Part shown: piece after piece, positions 21,278 to 34,386 of the stretch
Layout: each line of letters opens with the position of its first letter
Numbering within the stretch: position 1 is the first letter of the stretch
The notes under the pieces: model-generated
Database searches by the model: none
Told to the model about the DNA's origin: nothing
What the model saw: the letters and a program-made list of their open reading frames with translations, nothing else
From: Adenanthera pavonina
Lineage: Eukaryota > Streptophyta > Magnoliopsida > Fabales > Fabaceae
DNA length: 64,000 bases
Direction: 5' to 3'
NCBI GenBank assembly: GCA_026686845.1
Contig: JAIVEN010000012.1
Span: 14,200,501-14,264,500, forward strand
Translations under genes and position numbers: made by a program

Positions 21278-23509
21278 TGTAACATCCTGAATTTTTTAAA
21301 GAAATACTGTAGTATGCATAGAGATGTGAAGATATAGTAGGAGGTGTATGACTTAATGGAAAAAGGATTAAAATAGAAATTTCATATGCTAGGGTATTAA
21401 AAAAAAGACTTTACAATATGGTCTTTGAAAAAAATTATTTGCAGTTTGGTCCCTAAAATTATTTGCAAATAGGTCCCTATAGAAAATTTATTTGCAAGTT
21501 AGTCTCTGAGGGGAAATTTCGTAATTTTGTAAATTTATGTCAAAATGGACCTTATGACATATTGGATCTAATGAAATAGTGTATTGAGTCCAAAGGGATC
21601 AATTTAGAAGGAAATAGGCTACAAAATATAGTAGAAATTATACCGCAAAAGAGAAAATATTTTGGGCTCCACATAGATACTATTTGGGGTTGGATATTAA
21701 AATAAACATAGATCCCAACATAGTTTAATCTTGTATTCATAAAGTAATAAAATACTAAAAAGTTACTTTAGCTGTCAAGGTAAAAAGTAAACCAGTACAT
21801 GACATATTTGGACTAGGAAAAATATACAGTATTTTGGATATTTTCCTCCCTCTAAGTGGTGTTATTTTTCAGCATGTGAGGCAATGAAATATTTTATTAT
21901 TTCTCTTGATTGCTCTTGAAGTTTCTTGATTTACACTTGGACTCAAAAGAAAGGCTTGGTATTTTTATATATACTCCCTCTTTGTCATCGGCCAAAGCAA
22001 GAAAAAGACAGAGATAGAGCTGCTAAAACATACCAAGAGAAAAGAGGAAGATGTGAGGAGGAAGAAGAAGAAAGAAGAGAAGAAAGGCAAGTCCAAGAGG
22101 TAAGCTTCTTCCTTTAATCTTCTAAGGTTTTCTACTCTAGGTTTTAAGTATTTTGGCATGGAATGTTGAGTTCTCCTCTCCTTCTCTCTAAGTTTGAATT
22201 TTGGCCTAAGCATGAGAAGGAGGAAAAAATGTTTTTTATGCATAGAAATTAAGAGAAAGCATGAGAAAATGCAAGAGAAATAAGTTTGAGTGAGTTTGAA
22301 GCAAGTTGCATGAAAATCCATTTCTTCCTCTTGAAGCCCTAATTTTTGCTAGACTAGATAATGAGGAAGGAGTATGAATTTCATGAAAATAATACTAAAA
22401 ATGGATTCCTCATGGTGGATTTACCTTAAGACAATTGATGGTTTTGAGAAAAAGGTAAAGATAAAGTACCTAGAATTTTAGGGTTCATATGATTCTTTAT
22501 GAGGTAACCCTTGGGAATAGTTGATTTAGTTAGTGTTTGGTGATGTATTAGGGTTTGGAGAAAGCTAAGAAAGCTAGTGGAAGGATTGAATCCAAGTGGC
22601 AAAGCTAAAATATTCACCTAAGGTAGCAAAGTTTACATTTTTGCATTATGTTATCATGTTATACTTTATGATATTTTATAACTTGCCATATTGTTGTTTG
22701 GGTGACTGTTTTGGCTATTTAAATGTAGGGATTTTTTCCCATTCATATGTTAGGGCGAAGTGATGGCAAGATTGCAAGGAAGACAAAGGGAAAGGAGAAG
22801 ATTGATGATGATTAGACTTTTAGTTGCCATTGTTAGTTGTCTCTTTTATCATTTTGTATAAAATTATATGTGAACTTATGAGGAGCTTTTGATTGGTTAT
22901 GTTCCTTTGAGCCTCTTATGATGTTAAGAATATGTATTGGACACTTTTTAATCATGTAAATATTTTATGAAATTAGTTTTGGTATTTGGTACACAAAACT
23001 GTCCAATTTGACTAGTGAGGATAAATATAGAGATACTCTATTTGAACAAGAGCATGCCATATAAATCTTATATATGTTCAAAAGGTAGACAAATAGAGCT
23101 TTCCAAAAATATAAAGAACACTTAAAATGGTTAGATGTGATAAGAGTTATGAATTTTCAAATTTGGGCCAGAAAACCTAAAAAGCTAGAAAACGACCATA
23201 TGAACAGTAAATTTTGTGCTAAATATTGTATCAATTCACACGTTAAAAATTCAGTTGCATATTTTTTCCATGTAAAGAATATTTTAAGATTTTTTTAAAG
23301 ATTTGAATCATATTCATATTATTTTTTGAAAATTAGTTATGAATTTCTAAATTCAGTTGGAAAAAGAGGGATACCAAATGAACAGTGCACACAAAAATTA
23401 GATTTTTATGTTTTGGTCCCTATGATGATTCTAGCTTCCAAAATAGTTCATTTGGACATTATATAAGCTATAATACATGGGAAATAAAATATAAAAGTAA
23501 GGTGTTATA
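21278..23509 (+). mobile_element. Solo LTR, family E copy 1
   Basis: 2232 bases from TGTAACATCC to AGGTGTTATA, with no internal retroelement genes. Both ends match the LTR at 24413-26830 (for example AGAGATGTGAARATATAGTA 50-70 bases from the start). Flanks GTACG and GTCTG agree at only 3 of 5 positions, so the target duplication is weak. The TGTAAC start suggests a Ty3/gypsy LTR, but the lineage is not determinable. The open frame at 21926-22117 is Glu/Arg low complexity and is not called. Confidence 0.65.
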
Positions 23510-24412
23510 GTCTGAGTTGGGAGTTTTTGGTGTGATTTGAGGGAGCTTTGCTAGGGTTGGAGTTCTAGGATGGAAGATGAGGTTTTGGTGCCTTAGGAGG
23601 CTTGATTCTTCAAGGTAAATTGCTTCCATCTTCTTCATATTCTCCTTCCTCAAATCTCTTAGTTGATTTTCAAGGGTGAAGCTTAGGTTTCAATTTGGTT
23701 GTGTTTCCATTGATTAAATTGTGTTAGAATGCTTCAATAAAGTCATGTTTGGTGCCTACAAGTTTTGGGTAATGGTTCATGGGCATTTAAGTTGTGATTT
23801 CTCAAAACCCTAACCTCTAAATTTGGGATTCTCATGATATCCGAATTGTGTGGGCTTATGTTTGGTTTCATGAGCTATTTTGAGTTCAAATATGAGTGGG
23901 TATGGTGTTGGTTGTTTTATTTTGTGGGATAAAAGCATTGGATTCGGATCTATGATCAATAGGAGGCTATGTACTTGCTTGAAGTATGTGTAAATTGATT
24001 ATGTAGGCTATAAGCTTACTTGATGTAGCTCTCTACACTTCAGGGAGCCATTAGGAAGTGTCGGATTCTTTGGTAACTGGCTACTTGGTTGTATGAAGAA
24101 ATTAGGCCTTTATAGGTACCAAATGGCTTTGGATAGCTTGAATGGTCCATTTTTGGTTTTTCTCAAATGTTTGGACTTTGATTTATGAGTGGAATATCAT
24201 ATGTTAACTTGGAGTTCGCCCCTCTTATGTGTGTGTTGTTGGTTCTTTAAGTATGGTAGAATTTGACATATGATCATTGTGCATTGCCCTATTTTCATCT
24301 TGTATAAGGATACTATGCTAGTATATATGATGATAATGATGATGACAATGATGATTAATAGAACATGAATGCTTGGTAGCACGATGAATGTATATGTGAT
24401 TGTAGTGCATCC
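23510..24412 (+). repeat. Family D LTR (plus), first segment
   Basis: Non-coding. Its sequence matches the interior of the family D copies at 27117-31419 (reverse) and 36902-39437. It is truncated on the left against LTR 21278-23509. It continues after the inserted family E LTR at 26831 and again at 31420. Confidence 0.55.
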
Positions 24413-26830
24413 TATAACATCCCTTAATTCCCAAAATGGTCACTATATGTAAAGAGATGTGAAAATATAGTATGAAATGTATAAAACGATGGAAAAAGAA
24501 GTAACATAGCAATTTCATAGTCCAGGGAATGATTAAGAATTATGAAAAAGGACCTGAAAGAATCAATATTTGCTTTTTGCCCAGGCCTAGGGTGAATAGA
24601 GTATTGACATACTTGACCCAATAGAATCAATATCAAACATTTATGTAAAAATGGATCTTGACATACTGGACCCAATAGAATAGAGTATTGAGTCCAAATT
24701 AATCAATTTGGAAGAAATTTGACTACAAAATGTAGTAAAAATGATACTACAAAAGAAAAAGTACTGTGTGCCCTCCAAAAAGTAAGAAAAGTAAAAGGAA
24801 AAGTATGTGGACTCTACATAGATACTTTTTGGGATAGGATATTAAAGTAAACATAGATCCAAGCCTAGTTTAATTCTGTAGCCATAAAGTAACAAAATAT
24901 TGGAAAAATAACTTTACTAATCTAGGCATAAAGTAACCAACACAAGATATATCTGGATTAAGAAAAATATGCAGTATTTTGAAGATATTGTCTCCTTAGT
25001 TGGGGCCACCTCCTTGCTACACATGGGGAATTAGATTATTTGCTTATTTGTTGGGAAAACTTGATGGAGAAGTATTTGATAAACTTAACTAAAGTTAGGT
25101 TAATTAACCATGATTAGTGTGCTCATTAGATCTCTCTCCTCCTGGCTGAATTGGTGCTGCATAAGGCAGTGTGAAAGCTCAAAAATTTCAAAGGAAAGAA
25201 ACAAGTTGGCATGAAGGAGAAGAGAGGAAAAAGAGAGCAGGAAGCTTCAAGACTTGAAGTTCAAGTGCAAGGTAAGATATTCTATTACTTCAAGCTAGTT
25301 TCCTTAGTAGTTCAATATGGTTTCATGAAGTTCTCATCTTCCCCTTCTCAGGTTACGTTCTAGCCAAACCTATGGGTGTGGAAAGAAATGAGTTTTTATA
25401 CATGAAACTTGAAGGAAGGCATAAGAAATGGTGAAAAAGTAAGCTTTAGTGAGTTTGGAAGCAAATAAATGAAAAATCATTTCTCCTCTCTTGTTCCCCT
25501 ATTTTGCCCAGTCTAGTAGAGTGTGTTAGAGTAAAAATTTCATGAATTTGATACCAAAAATGGATTTCCCATAGTAGAAAACCTTGAGAACAAGTATTAG
25601 TTTCATGATAAAGCTTAAGATAAATTATATAGGATTTTAGGGTTTTATGGAGACTTTGTGAAGTAAACTCTTGAACTAGTGGCTTAAGTGAGTATTTAAT
25701 AATATATTTAGATTCAAGAAAGCTTGTGAAAGTATTAGAAAGGGGTGAAACCAAGGGAAAGACCAAGAGGAATCACTAAAGTAGCAATTTTCCTTTTATT
25801 GCATTATGTTGTCTTATAATGTCTCTTGATGATTTATGAATTTCCATATTGCTATTTTGTTGACTTGTGATTGTTTTGGCTAAGAATATGTAAGGGTTTT
25901 TAACCCTGGGATATCCATTTTCTAAGGAAAAACTCTACCGAAATTTTTATGACATAATATGGCACATTATGCTTTAACATGTTTACTTGATGATTGTGAC
26001 TTATATGATGACATGCATACTTAAATTGAGATTGCTACTAGGATTCTTTAAATCTCATCATTCCAAATGATTAACATGCTTTGGAACTACTCATGGCAAG
26101 GCTTCCAAGAAAAAGCAAGGAAAGGAAGAAGAGATTGATGATTAAACTGGCAATCCTTGCTATGTTGTTTTATTTTGAAGTTTTAAGTAAATTTATGTGG
26201 GTAGTTTTAAATCTGTACTTTGAGGTTATAATGTCCTTTTAGGTCTCACATGATGTATGGTATAGATTTGGGACAAGAAATGGCGATGTAAAAATGTTAT
26301 GGATTTTATTTTTTAAAGTACCTAGATGTAAATCATCACTCTAACACCCTGATGGTAATATAGCTACTGTTTGGATGAAACAGAGGATTATGTATGACTA
26401 TTATATATTCTTGGCAAGTAGATAGAATAATCTTTCCATATAACTAAAGAGTACCTAAATTGGATAAGTGTATGATTTTATATGAATTTTCAAATTCGGT
26501 GCCAGAAAATTGAATAAGTGAAAAATGACTAAATGAACAGTAAAATTCGTGGGATTTACAGTACTAATTGAGTTGACCAATGCTTTATGTCCTTTTTTTT
26601 CCCATGGAAACAATGTTTTGGGCTATTTTTGGAGACTTGAATTACCTCTATATGAATTTTGTGAAATTAGTTATGAATTTTCAAACTTCAACTAGTAAAT
26701 TATCAACAATAACCAAATTTTTTAAATTTTCTGCTTTAACCCTTTAAGTGATTCAAGCTACTAAACATGATAAATGGACTGTATATAAGGTCTAATATAT
26801 GGGAAATAGACCTAAAGTTAAGGTTTTACA
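24413..26830 (+). mobile_element. Solo LTR, family E copy 2
   Basis: 2418 bases from TATAACATCC to GGTTTTACA, flanked on both sides by CATCC (24408-24412 and 26831-26835), a perfect 5-base target duplication. It is inserted in a family D LTR. There are no genes inside. The first TG is mutated to TA. This is the best-defined member of family E. Confidence 0.85.
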
Positions 26831-27116
26831 CATCCCCATGACTATATCTTGTGTGATGTTATTATGCTAACATGATGATGATGTATGATGTGAGATGACA
26901 TGTTAACATGGCATATTGGTTTTGTCACTCATGATTGTGCATGCTTGAGCATATATTGGTTAGGTGATGATGTCGTTGAAATACCACATAATATGCCAAT
27001 CCATTAAATGACATACAAGGCCTTATGTCTGGGTGGTAAGATATGGTATATCCTTGTCACTAAATAGTCATTCTTTGGTCGGGAGACTCAGGTGGCTATG
27101 GATAGGGGATATACAT
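26831..27116 (+). repeat. Family D LTR (plus), second segment
   Basis: Continuation of 23510-24412 after the CATCC-flanked insertion. At 27050-27110 it matches copy 36902-39437 (the TCACTAAAT...GGGAGACTCAGGTGGC block). It breaks at 27116 into an inverted LTR and resumes at 31420. Confidence 0.55.
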
Positions 27117-30100
27117 TGTAACCACCTATTCCAAAATACTCCCACACATCACCTAAAACTCCAAAAATTTGCCAAACCAATCAAAACAAGAAAATCAGGA
27201 TATGGCGCCATGACCACTATAGTACTGTCGCAGTGCAGAAGCTCTCGAGTTTTGATATTTTAGAAACAGAGGGGTCTGGTGCCATGGCTTGGCTTTTGGC
27301 GCTGTAGCACCCATATAAGCAACTATATCAGCAATTTGCTGATTTTTTAGGCAAATTTTCAATGCGCATAACTTTTTGCTCCGACCTCTGATTGACCTGA
27401 TTCCAACTCATTTAAGTCAATCTCATCTCAATCTAACTATAGACACTAGTTTCATCTCAATCCATCTTTGTATGGAGGTTTTGGATGCTCGTAACCAATT
27501 GGTCACTTTTTGGCGAAAACTTACAACCAACCCACCCGTAATTGCCACCCAAAGAAATTTGACATGAGAGTACCATTCACACTGGTTCTATTTGGCACAA
27601 CTAACCTGTCCAAAGAGGTTTTATCTTAGAGAAACCACTCCTCCGACTTTTGACTTCCTTGATTCCCAAATTCACATAATGGGCTGTATGTCCCAAATCA
27701 CACAACTTAGGCGCAAAACCACTTTGGACTCCCACATACAGTCAATCTAGCTCACAGACACATGCTTCAACAATAGTAACCTATATTGGGGTCTAAACCA
27801 CTATCACACCCCTATAAACCATACATATCACATTTCCAACTCATCATCATCAATACCATCATATTAGTATCATTACAATCATTCATAACATTGTATAACA
27901 TACATAACATCACTCCCAGGATAACAAAACCATACCTACATACATGCAACTCTACTTGGCACAGGTCATTACATAGACAATAATACAACTACTAATGACT
28001 TGGATATTCTCGATATCGGAGAGGCTATGACTCCTTTGTTTTCTTCGAACTAGTATCAAGGTCTTCACCTAAAATATTAGTCATGAGAGTGTAAGATAGA
28101 GTCTCAGTAATCGAGAACACAAACATATGTAACATATATTATCAGTTCACATAAACACATAAATGGTGTAATGCGATGCAAAATGTCATGGTATGCATGT
28201 CTCCCTCATACATGGCTAGAACCATGGCCTGTTGTCATCATAAGATGTTTCCAATAGGTAATTCCCTTTCAACAGCCGGTGAAGACTAATTCTGGGACAT
28301 CGCCATGCTCACCTCACACTAATGCAACCAAGACAAAGGTCATACTAATACTTGGACTGTGGCTCTCCTTCTCCTGGACCACTTGAATTGGTGGTGATTT
28401 AGGGAAGGTGCAGTCCACTGCCATTAGCTCTCTTGGCCATAAGAGAGGATTTAGTGGCAGGGATCTTTCATCATATCATCATATCTTATCTCATCATCAC
28501 CTGATAATCTGCCATATCTCACAATGCTAATGAGGTGATGATGCTTATGCCATGTCAACATGTGTATGCCATTATGGAATCTTTATCATATTCATCAATG
28601 TCATGCTAGCATGCTATGAAATCACATATAACATTATATTCATCATCATCATATACCAACACCAGGGATCTAGACTCATACCTTATCTAGCCATGTGCAT
28701 ATCAAGATATGTAGGAAAAACCACATATACGCACATAACAATATCGTGGTATAAATAGGAACATGCATATATATATATATACATATAAAAATACAACTAA
28801 CAATTAATATACAAACACAAATACCCAGTTACCTGAAATCATTGACATCACACACATGGGCTAAACCCACCGTCTCAATACCGGACACGAGCTGAGTCAC
28901 CTCCGATTATCCAAACAACCACTACAACATGATAACATTTCCAATTAACATAATGTATAACTTAACTATTAGAGATTGTGCCCTAGGCCAATCATTGTAT
29001 TATGAACATTGTGGTTTATTATAAAAAAAAGGTGTTTTTTTTCTTACATTATTATATTGTTTGCATGTTTTTCTTTATAATAATATCCTTGGATAAATTA
29101 TTTTATCCTAAATATCCCTAGTCAATCATCTTTGTTGAAATAATGATGAATTAAAGCTAGTATGATTTTGATTGATAATTATGTGATAATTATGTATGAA
29201 GATACAAATTAAAATTATAAGCTCCTGTTAGAGAATAGGTGCTGAATTGACCCATCATGAGATAACTGTATGGATCAAGTCATGAGCATATCTCATATAT
29301 AACCGTGTCATTAAGCTCTCAGACCTGAGATCACTATGGCTTCCTACATGGGGAACACTATACTTTAGCATTGTCAAAAGTCACTTTTAATTGGGAGATT
29401 ATAAAGGCTATGATCGGGTATAGTGGAACTCCTGTAGAGAAAGATGAATGATCAAGATGGAATTTGTCCCTCTAATTAATGGAGAGATATATTTGGGTCC
29501 CTCGATGAATGAGACTGAGAAAATACCATGCTCAAATGGAAGAGTTTCCATTTGTTCTGTCAGTTTACTCGGAGATCAAGAAAGTGATGGTCGAGTAAAA
29601 TGAGGATGATGTTTCCATGCCTCATGCTTGATGCATATATCATGAGACAAAAGGGATGTGATTGGGTTATATGATAGGTTGTATCAGATCACCGATCTCA
29701 TATGATTTGGATAGTCATAATGTCTTGCTAGAGGCTACTTATGACTTGTGGGTCCAATAGCGTTATTAGCCCACTGCCAACATCATATGGGCATACAAGG
29801 TCACACACAAGAACTGGCCAACTCAAGTTAGAACGTCCAGATTCATTGAATCTAAAATGTGTCTAGATTAAATGAATTTAATATTCAATTTAGGGTGATA
29901 GAATTATATATATATATATTTGATATATATATATATTAAAATTTGAAATATATATATGTTTGATATATTATATATTTAATATATATTTCAAAATATATAT
30001 ATTGTTCAAATTAATTCAAATTAATTAGTTTTAAATTTAATTCTATATGATAGATTTATATTTAAACTAATGTCATAATCTAAATTTGATTTAGATTGGA

Positions 30101-31419
30101 TTCTAAATTTGAATTTAAACTAATAATATAAATTTAATTTATATAATAAATTAAATCTAGATTTGATTCTGGATATATATTAGATAGTTAGTTTAAATTT
30201 AATCTATTAGATAGATTTAAATTCAAACTAATCTATTTAATTAATATTTGATTTAGTTTAAATTATTGATTTAAAATAAATAAATACCGAATCCTATCTA
30301 TATATTGATATAGACTAGGATACAGAATCAAGAGAATTCGAATTACCCTAAAGAGAAAGCGGCTGTACACTCAGAAAAAAAATGTACGGATGAAAAGCAA
30401 GGGCATACGGACTGGTATGAAATCATCCAGAATTGTACGAACTTGTACGGGGGATTGTACAGACATCACAACTAGAGGTGCTAGCACGCTGTTCGAGTTG
30501 GACTCACAATTCGTGTGGATATTGGTAGGGGGAGCTGACTAATCGCGTTAGTTCTTGGGGTCCAATGAAATGAAAAAGAACACCAAGGGACACACTGAAG
30601 GTAAATTCTTTTTCTACATCTCGATCTAAACAACGTTGACTGATCTATGGAAGGGAATTTCGTATAGTTTTTCCGCTGCGTGTATAGTGAAATTCCTAAC
30701 ATTAACCACATCCATAACTCAACTAATTATGCTTAACCCAAGGTTCCGACAATGTAAACACGCATAAATGCATTGCTAATGATCATTTCAATCACAATTA
30801 TTCATATACAATTCAGATTTCACACTCCCTCAAGCAATTCCAACCTAAGGTTCCTCATGCATTATGCATAATCATTCTTAAACTTATACACATGTATCAA
30901 TAACACTAAACAATGCCTCATTGATCCCTTTACATCCATTTTAATCAATAGAAACCTTGACTAATCCAAAATATAGCACACTCCCATGGATTCTAACCAA
31001 AATTCATAGAGAAAAGAGAGGAGAAGAGGTTAGAGATCACTTACTAACCAATATTGAAGCTTCTTGTATCTAAAAATTACCTCCCTAGGTCGGATCTCTT
31101 ATACCCTAGTAGAGCTTCTTCATTTCTCCCTCGTTTCTTCTGCTTCGTCTGACTGAATCTCATCCGATTTAAACAAATTTCATGACTCTTGCTATGGTGC
31201 TAGCAAGCTCACCGTGGTGCAAGTGCTCTTGACCCAGAAATATTTACTATTGCGGCCCTATACCTCACTATGGTATGACTTTTATCTGTTTCTATTTTTA
31301 GATTTTGTTTTATTTGGATCCTTTCTCTGCTCCTGATTCCTCCAGTGCTGCACAAAATACAAGGCAACTTCTTATTAGCTCGAGACTAAGTTCAAGATAG
31401 TGTAATGAAAGTTGTTACA
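27117..31419 (-). mobile_element. Solo LTR of family D, inverted, itself interrupted
   Basis: On the minus strand it runs from TGTAACAACTTTC (31419) to GGTGGTTACA (27117). Without the nested 1735-base insertion and its duplication it would be about 2.56 kb. Matches to copy 36902-39437 include GATTCAGTCAGAC (near 31155), the AAGAGAGCTAATGGCAGTGG block (near 28420) and the terminal third. It splits a plus-strand member of the same family. The flanks TACAT / CATAT overlap only partly, so the exact end is uncertain by a few bases. No genes. Confidence 0.65.
28967..30701 (+). mobile_element. Solo LTR, copia-like, 1735 bases
   Basis: Starts TATTAGAGATTGTGCCC (TG mutated to TA) and ends AAATTCCTAACA. 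It is flanked by TTAAC at 28962-28966 and 30702-30706, a perfect 5-base target duplication. The ending after CCGCTGCGTG and CCTAACA is typical of plant Ty1/copia LTRs. It contains a very AT-rich part (29880-30260) with repeated TATATA palindromes. No gene inside; the minus-strand open frame 30481-30711 is not called. Confidence 0.85.
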
Positions 31420-32787
31420 CATATTCTCTAAATGGCCACCAATTTGGCTGGTCAAGGGAAAGGAGAACCATGGTCCAACCATTAAAGTAATGGTCTTTGG
31501 CTGGGCCATGACTAGTGGGAGGTAAGCTTAGTGGTTACCCCGGAATTGGCTTTCATTGATTTTTGAAAGGGGGTTACTTGTTGAGGTTACCTTGTGATGG
31601 TAACTAGCTTATAGTTTTAGTTTTGATTGTTGAGGTTCCATTACATATCATGTGTATTGCATTTTTGCATGGTATACCTGTTGTATGTAAGCTTGTAGTT
31701 AAAATCCTTTTCTTTTGGATTTGAAATCTTTGTTTAGCGAAGTTTCCCCTTAGTTACTGGGACTTTTGTTTCAACCCTTTATGGTTAATAATTTTTCAGG
31801 GGAAGACCCTAGCTCTGGTATGGTGGAAGATATCAAGGATTAGTTCTCCTTCATGACTTGCAAGATTTGAGTACCATCATGGGGTATGATCATATTTGAG
31901 AACACAAGTTGTATTCATATAATATAAAGCCAAGTGTGGGACATTGAAATGATACTATATGTAATGTTATGTGGGAATCCTTTGGCATTGACTTTAGGAT
32001 TCTTGCCTCTTATACATGGCTCATGTTATTTTGACCTTAAGGTTTGAAGAGACTATGTTGTGAATGATGTATGCCAATGTGAGGTTGTATACCTTATTGT
32101 TGTGGTGATCTATGCTACTTTGACCCTTGGTGATGTTTACATGTTGTGGTTGTTAAGCATTTTAGGGTTTGTACCCCGTTTATTGTTATAGTGATTTAGT
32201 CCAGGAAATTGATTGACCCTTGTGTATTTTGATGAGTTTGAGTAGTTTATATTGTTGTTTAGGGGGTTTTTTATGAGTTTGGTAGAAAATGGGTAAATCA
32301 CCCACTAGTAATTTTGAGGTTCAAAGAAGTCAAATCTTAGGGAAGTAGTTTCCTTGAGTTACAACTACCTTGGACAGTGTCCTTGTATCATTTGTGACTT
32401 GCTGGGATAGGTTTGGTGGTCAAATTGGTTGTGGTTTGGTATTGGGAGGTCTTAGTGTTAGGATTTGGCTAAAAGTGACAATTTCAGTTCTAAGAGTCCA
32501 AAATCTGCATATAAAGGAATTTTAAGGTTCGGTTTATGTTTATAGTTAGAGGGGATTTTATATGACTTGTTGATTTTGGAATCATGTCAATCGAAGGTCC
32601 AAATAGGAAGTTGTGAGCATCCAAAGTTTGTCTAGAAAACTAAAATTTTGCTATCATAAACATTAGACACTGGTGCTACAACACCACAGCAAAGTCTCCA
32701 TCTCTAAGGTTCTTTTACTTCTCGATCGTAGTACTCAATTATTTAGCCATGTCTTTTCTTAGTTATCTAAGCCTTTTTTGGTAGGAG
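31420..32787 (+). repeat. Family D LTR (plus), third segment
   Basis: Continues the plus-strand family D LTR after the inverted insertion: CCACCAATTTGGCTGG...GGGAAAGGAG aligns with 38235-38265, and the later part with 38560-39430. It is truncated before its expected terminus by Sirevirus LTR sequence at 32788. Confidence 0.6.
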
Positions 32788-33730
32788 TGCTAGCTTCTCA
32801 AGAGGAGGGTGAATTGATAAGTTTTAATTTTTCTGCATAAAGATAGATTCACAGTGACAACAAAAGTTTGCAGAAAAATAGAGTGTAGTGAGAATAAGTG
32901 CAAATGCAAGATAAGGGAAGAAGGAACTTAGTTGTTTATCCTGGTTCAGTCTGATTCACCTAACCTACTTCCAGTCCCCAAGCCACCACTTGGGATTTCC
33001 ACTATTAGCAAGAATTCAATGGGCTTCTTGCAATGCCTCAGTATAGACTAGTGCTTTGTTCTTAGAACACTAAAAATCAACACTCAACACTTCTCACAAA
33101 GTGTTTCCTAATTCCCTTTATAATCTCCCTCACAAAGAATCTTTCTTCTAGATAAAGAAAAGATTTTATACAGAAAGAAAACTCTCTAAATTATAGTAGA
33201 TATGAAAGTTTAAGTATAATAAATAAAGTATGAGAGTAAAAAGTTTTGATTTAGGAATTTAACATAGTTTTTGCATAAACAAGATTAAAATCATTATCCA
33301 CAACTTCAAACAAAGTTCTATTTATAGATTTGTGGCTTAACTAGTTGTCAGACACAAGATCTAGCCATTAGAAACATTAACCAATAGTTACTCTACAAAA
33401 CTAGCTATTTACCAACTGTATTTAATGCATCTGATATTCCAAAATTAGAATTTTGGGTGTGAATAGATTAATTTCACAGAGATTGAAAGTTAACTCTGTT
33501 CAATAGTGAAATTTGAATTTTGAGTTTCTCAAAATTATCCTATGTTAGAATATATGAATTTTCATATTTAAAGTGCATCTGTTGAGTTTGAATAGTTGTG
33601 TCATGTTTCCACAGTACACTCGAGATTTGAATTTCAGAAGGTGAAATTTGTTTATCAGAGGCTTGTTCAACTTGGCACAAAAGTTCTCCTATTTGAAATT
33701 GAAAACTAGGATACACAATCAAACTCATAA
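32788..33730 (-). repeat. Sirevirus LTR fragment, inverted
   Basis: Reads in reverse as the R/U5 end and part of U3. The right boundary is approximate. The end motif is TGCTAGCTTCTCAAGAGG (32788), equivalent to TGTTAG... in other copies. The conserved block CCCCAAGCCACCACTTGG (32978 onward) and the motif array are present, but the LTR start (TGTTGAATC in reverse) is missing. Confidence 0.75.
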
Positions 33731-34386
33731 TATACTAATCAATCTGCTAAGGAGCTCATTCTTCAAACATAACATAATCACTTACCGGCCACTTTCAAAC
33801 TTTTTAAACATTACCTAGAGTCAAGCGATCCTAAATGAGCAAGTAGACAACCTATACAATACTGAATTCCCATTACTAACACAATTTCTCAACACTTAGT
33901 ATACTCAAATATCAATCTAAAGAGTTAAATTAATTAAAATTAAGTTAATATTGTTATTGATATATTCTGAATTTTATAATAATAATAAACAAATTTTCAA
34001 TTTCTTTTTTGAATTTCATTTTTTTGTTATTCTTTATTTTATTTATGATTTATAGTAGTATACTCAAATATCAATCCAAAGAATAGCCCGGCTGAAACAA
34101 AGCTTTCTAATGCAAACCTATACATCAAAACACCCAAAACAATGCAGAAAACCATGATTATGCTTTCACAGATTCGGATTCCTAATTATATCAATGGTTA
34201 AGGGTTAGAGTTTGGGAAATATAGCACTTGAACACTTAAATTCTTTAACCTAGAGATTAAACACGTCCAATGATACATCAATAAAGCATTTAAACACAAA
34301 TTAATTGGTAGAAAAGCATCCAAAGTCGGACCCCTAAATATCCCCAACAAAAACACCAAATAATCTTGAAAAAAACAAATAAGAGA
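33731..34386. other. Unassigned AT-rich stretch with a direct repeat
   Basis: No gene recognised. A 28-base sequence beginning TAGTATACTCAAATATCAAT occurs at 33897-33924 and 34056-34083 with one mismatch. The 131 bases between the copies are very A+T-rich. The longer copy spacing and length exceed an LTR target duplication. Confidence 0.6.

Noticed and set aside
22021..22117. Glu/Arg-rich frame resembling a coiled-coil protein
   Set aside because: Purine-rich LTR leader; low complexity, not conserved in the other family E copies.
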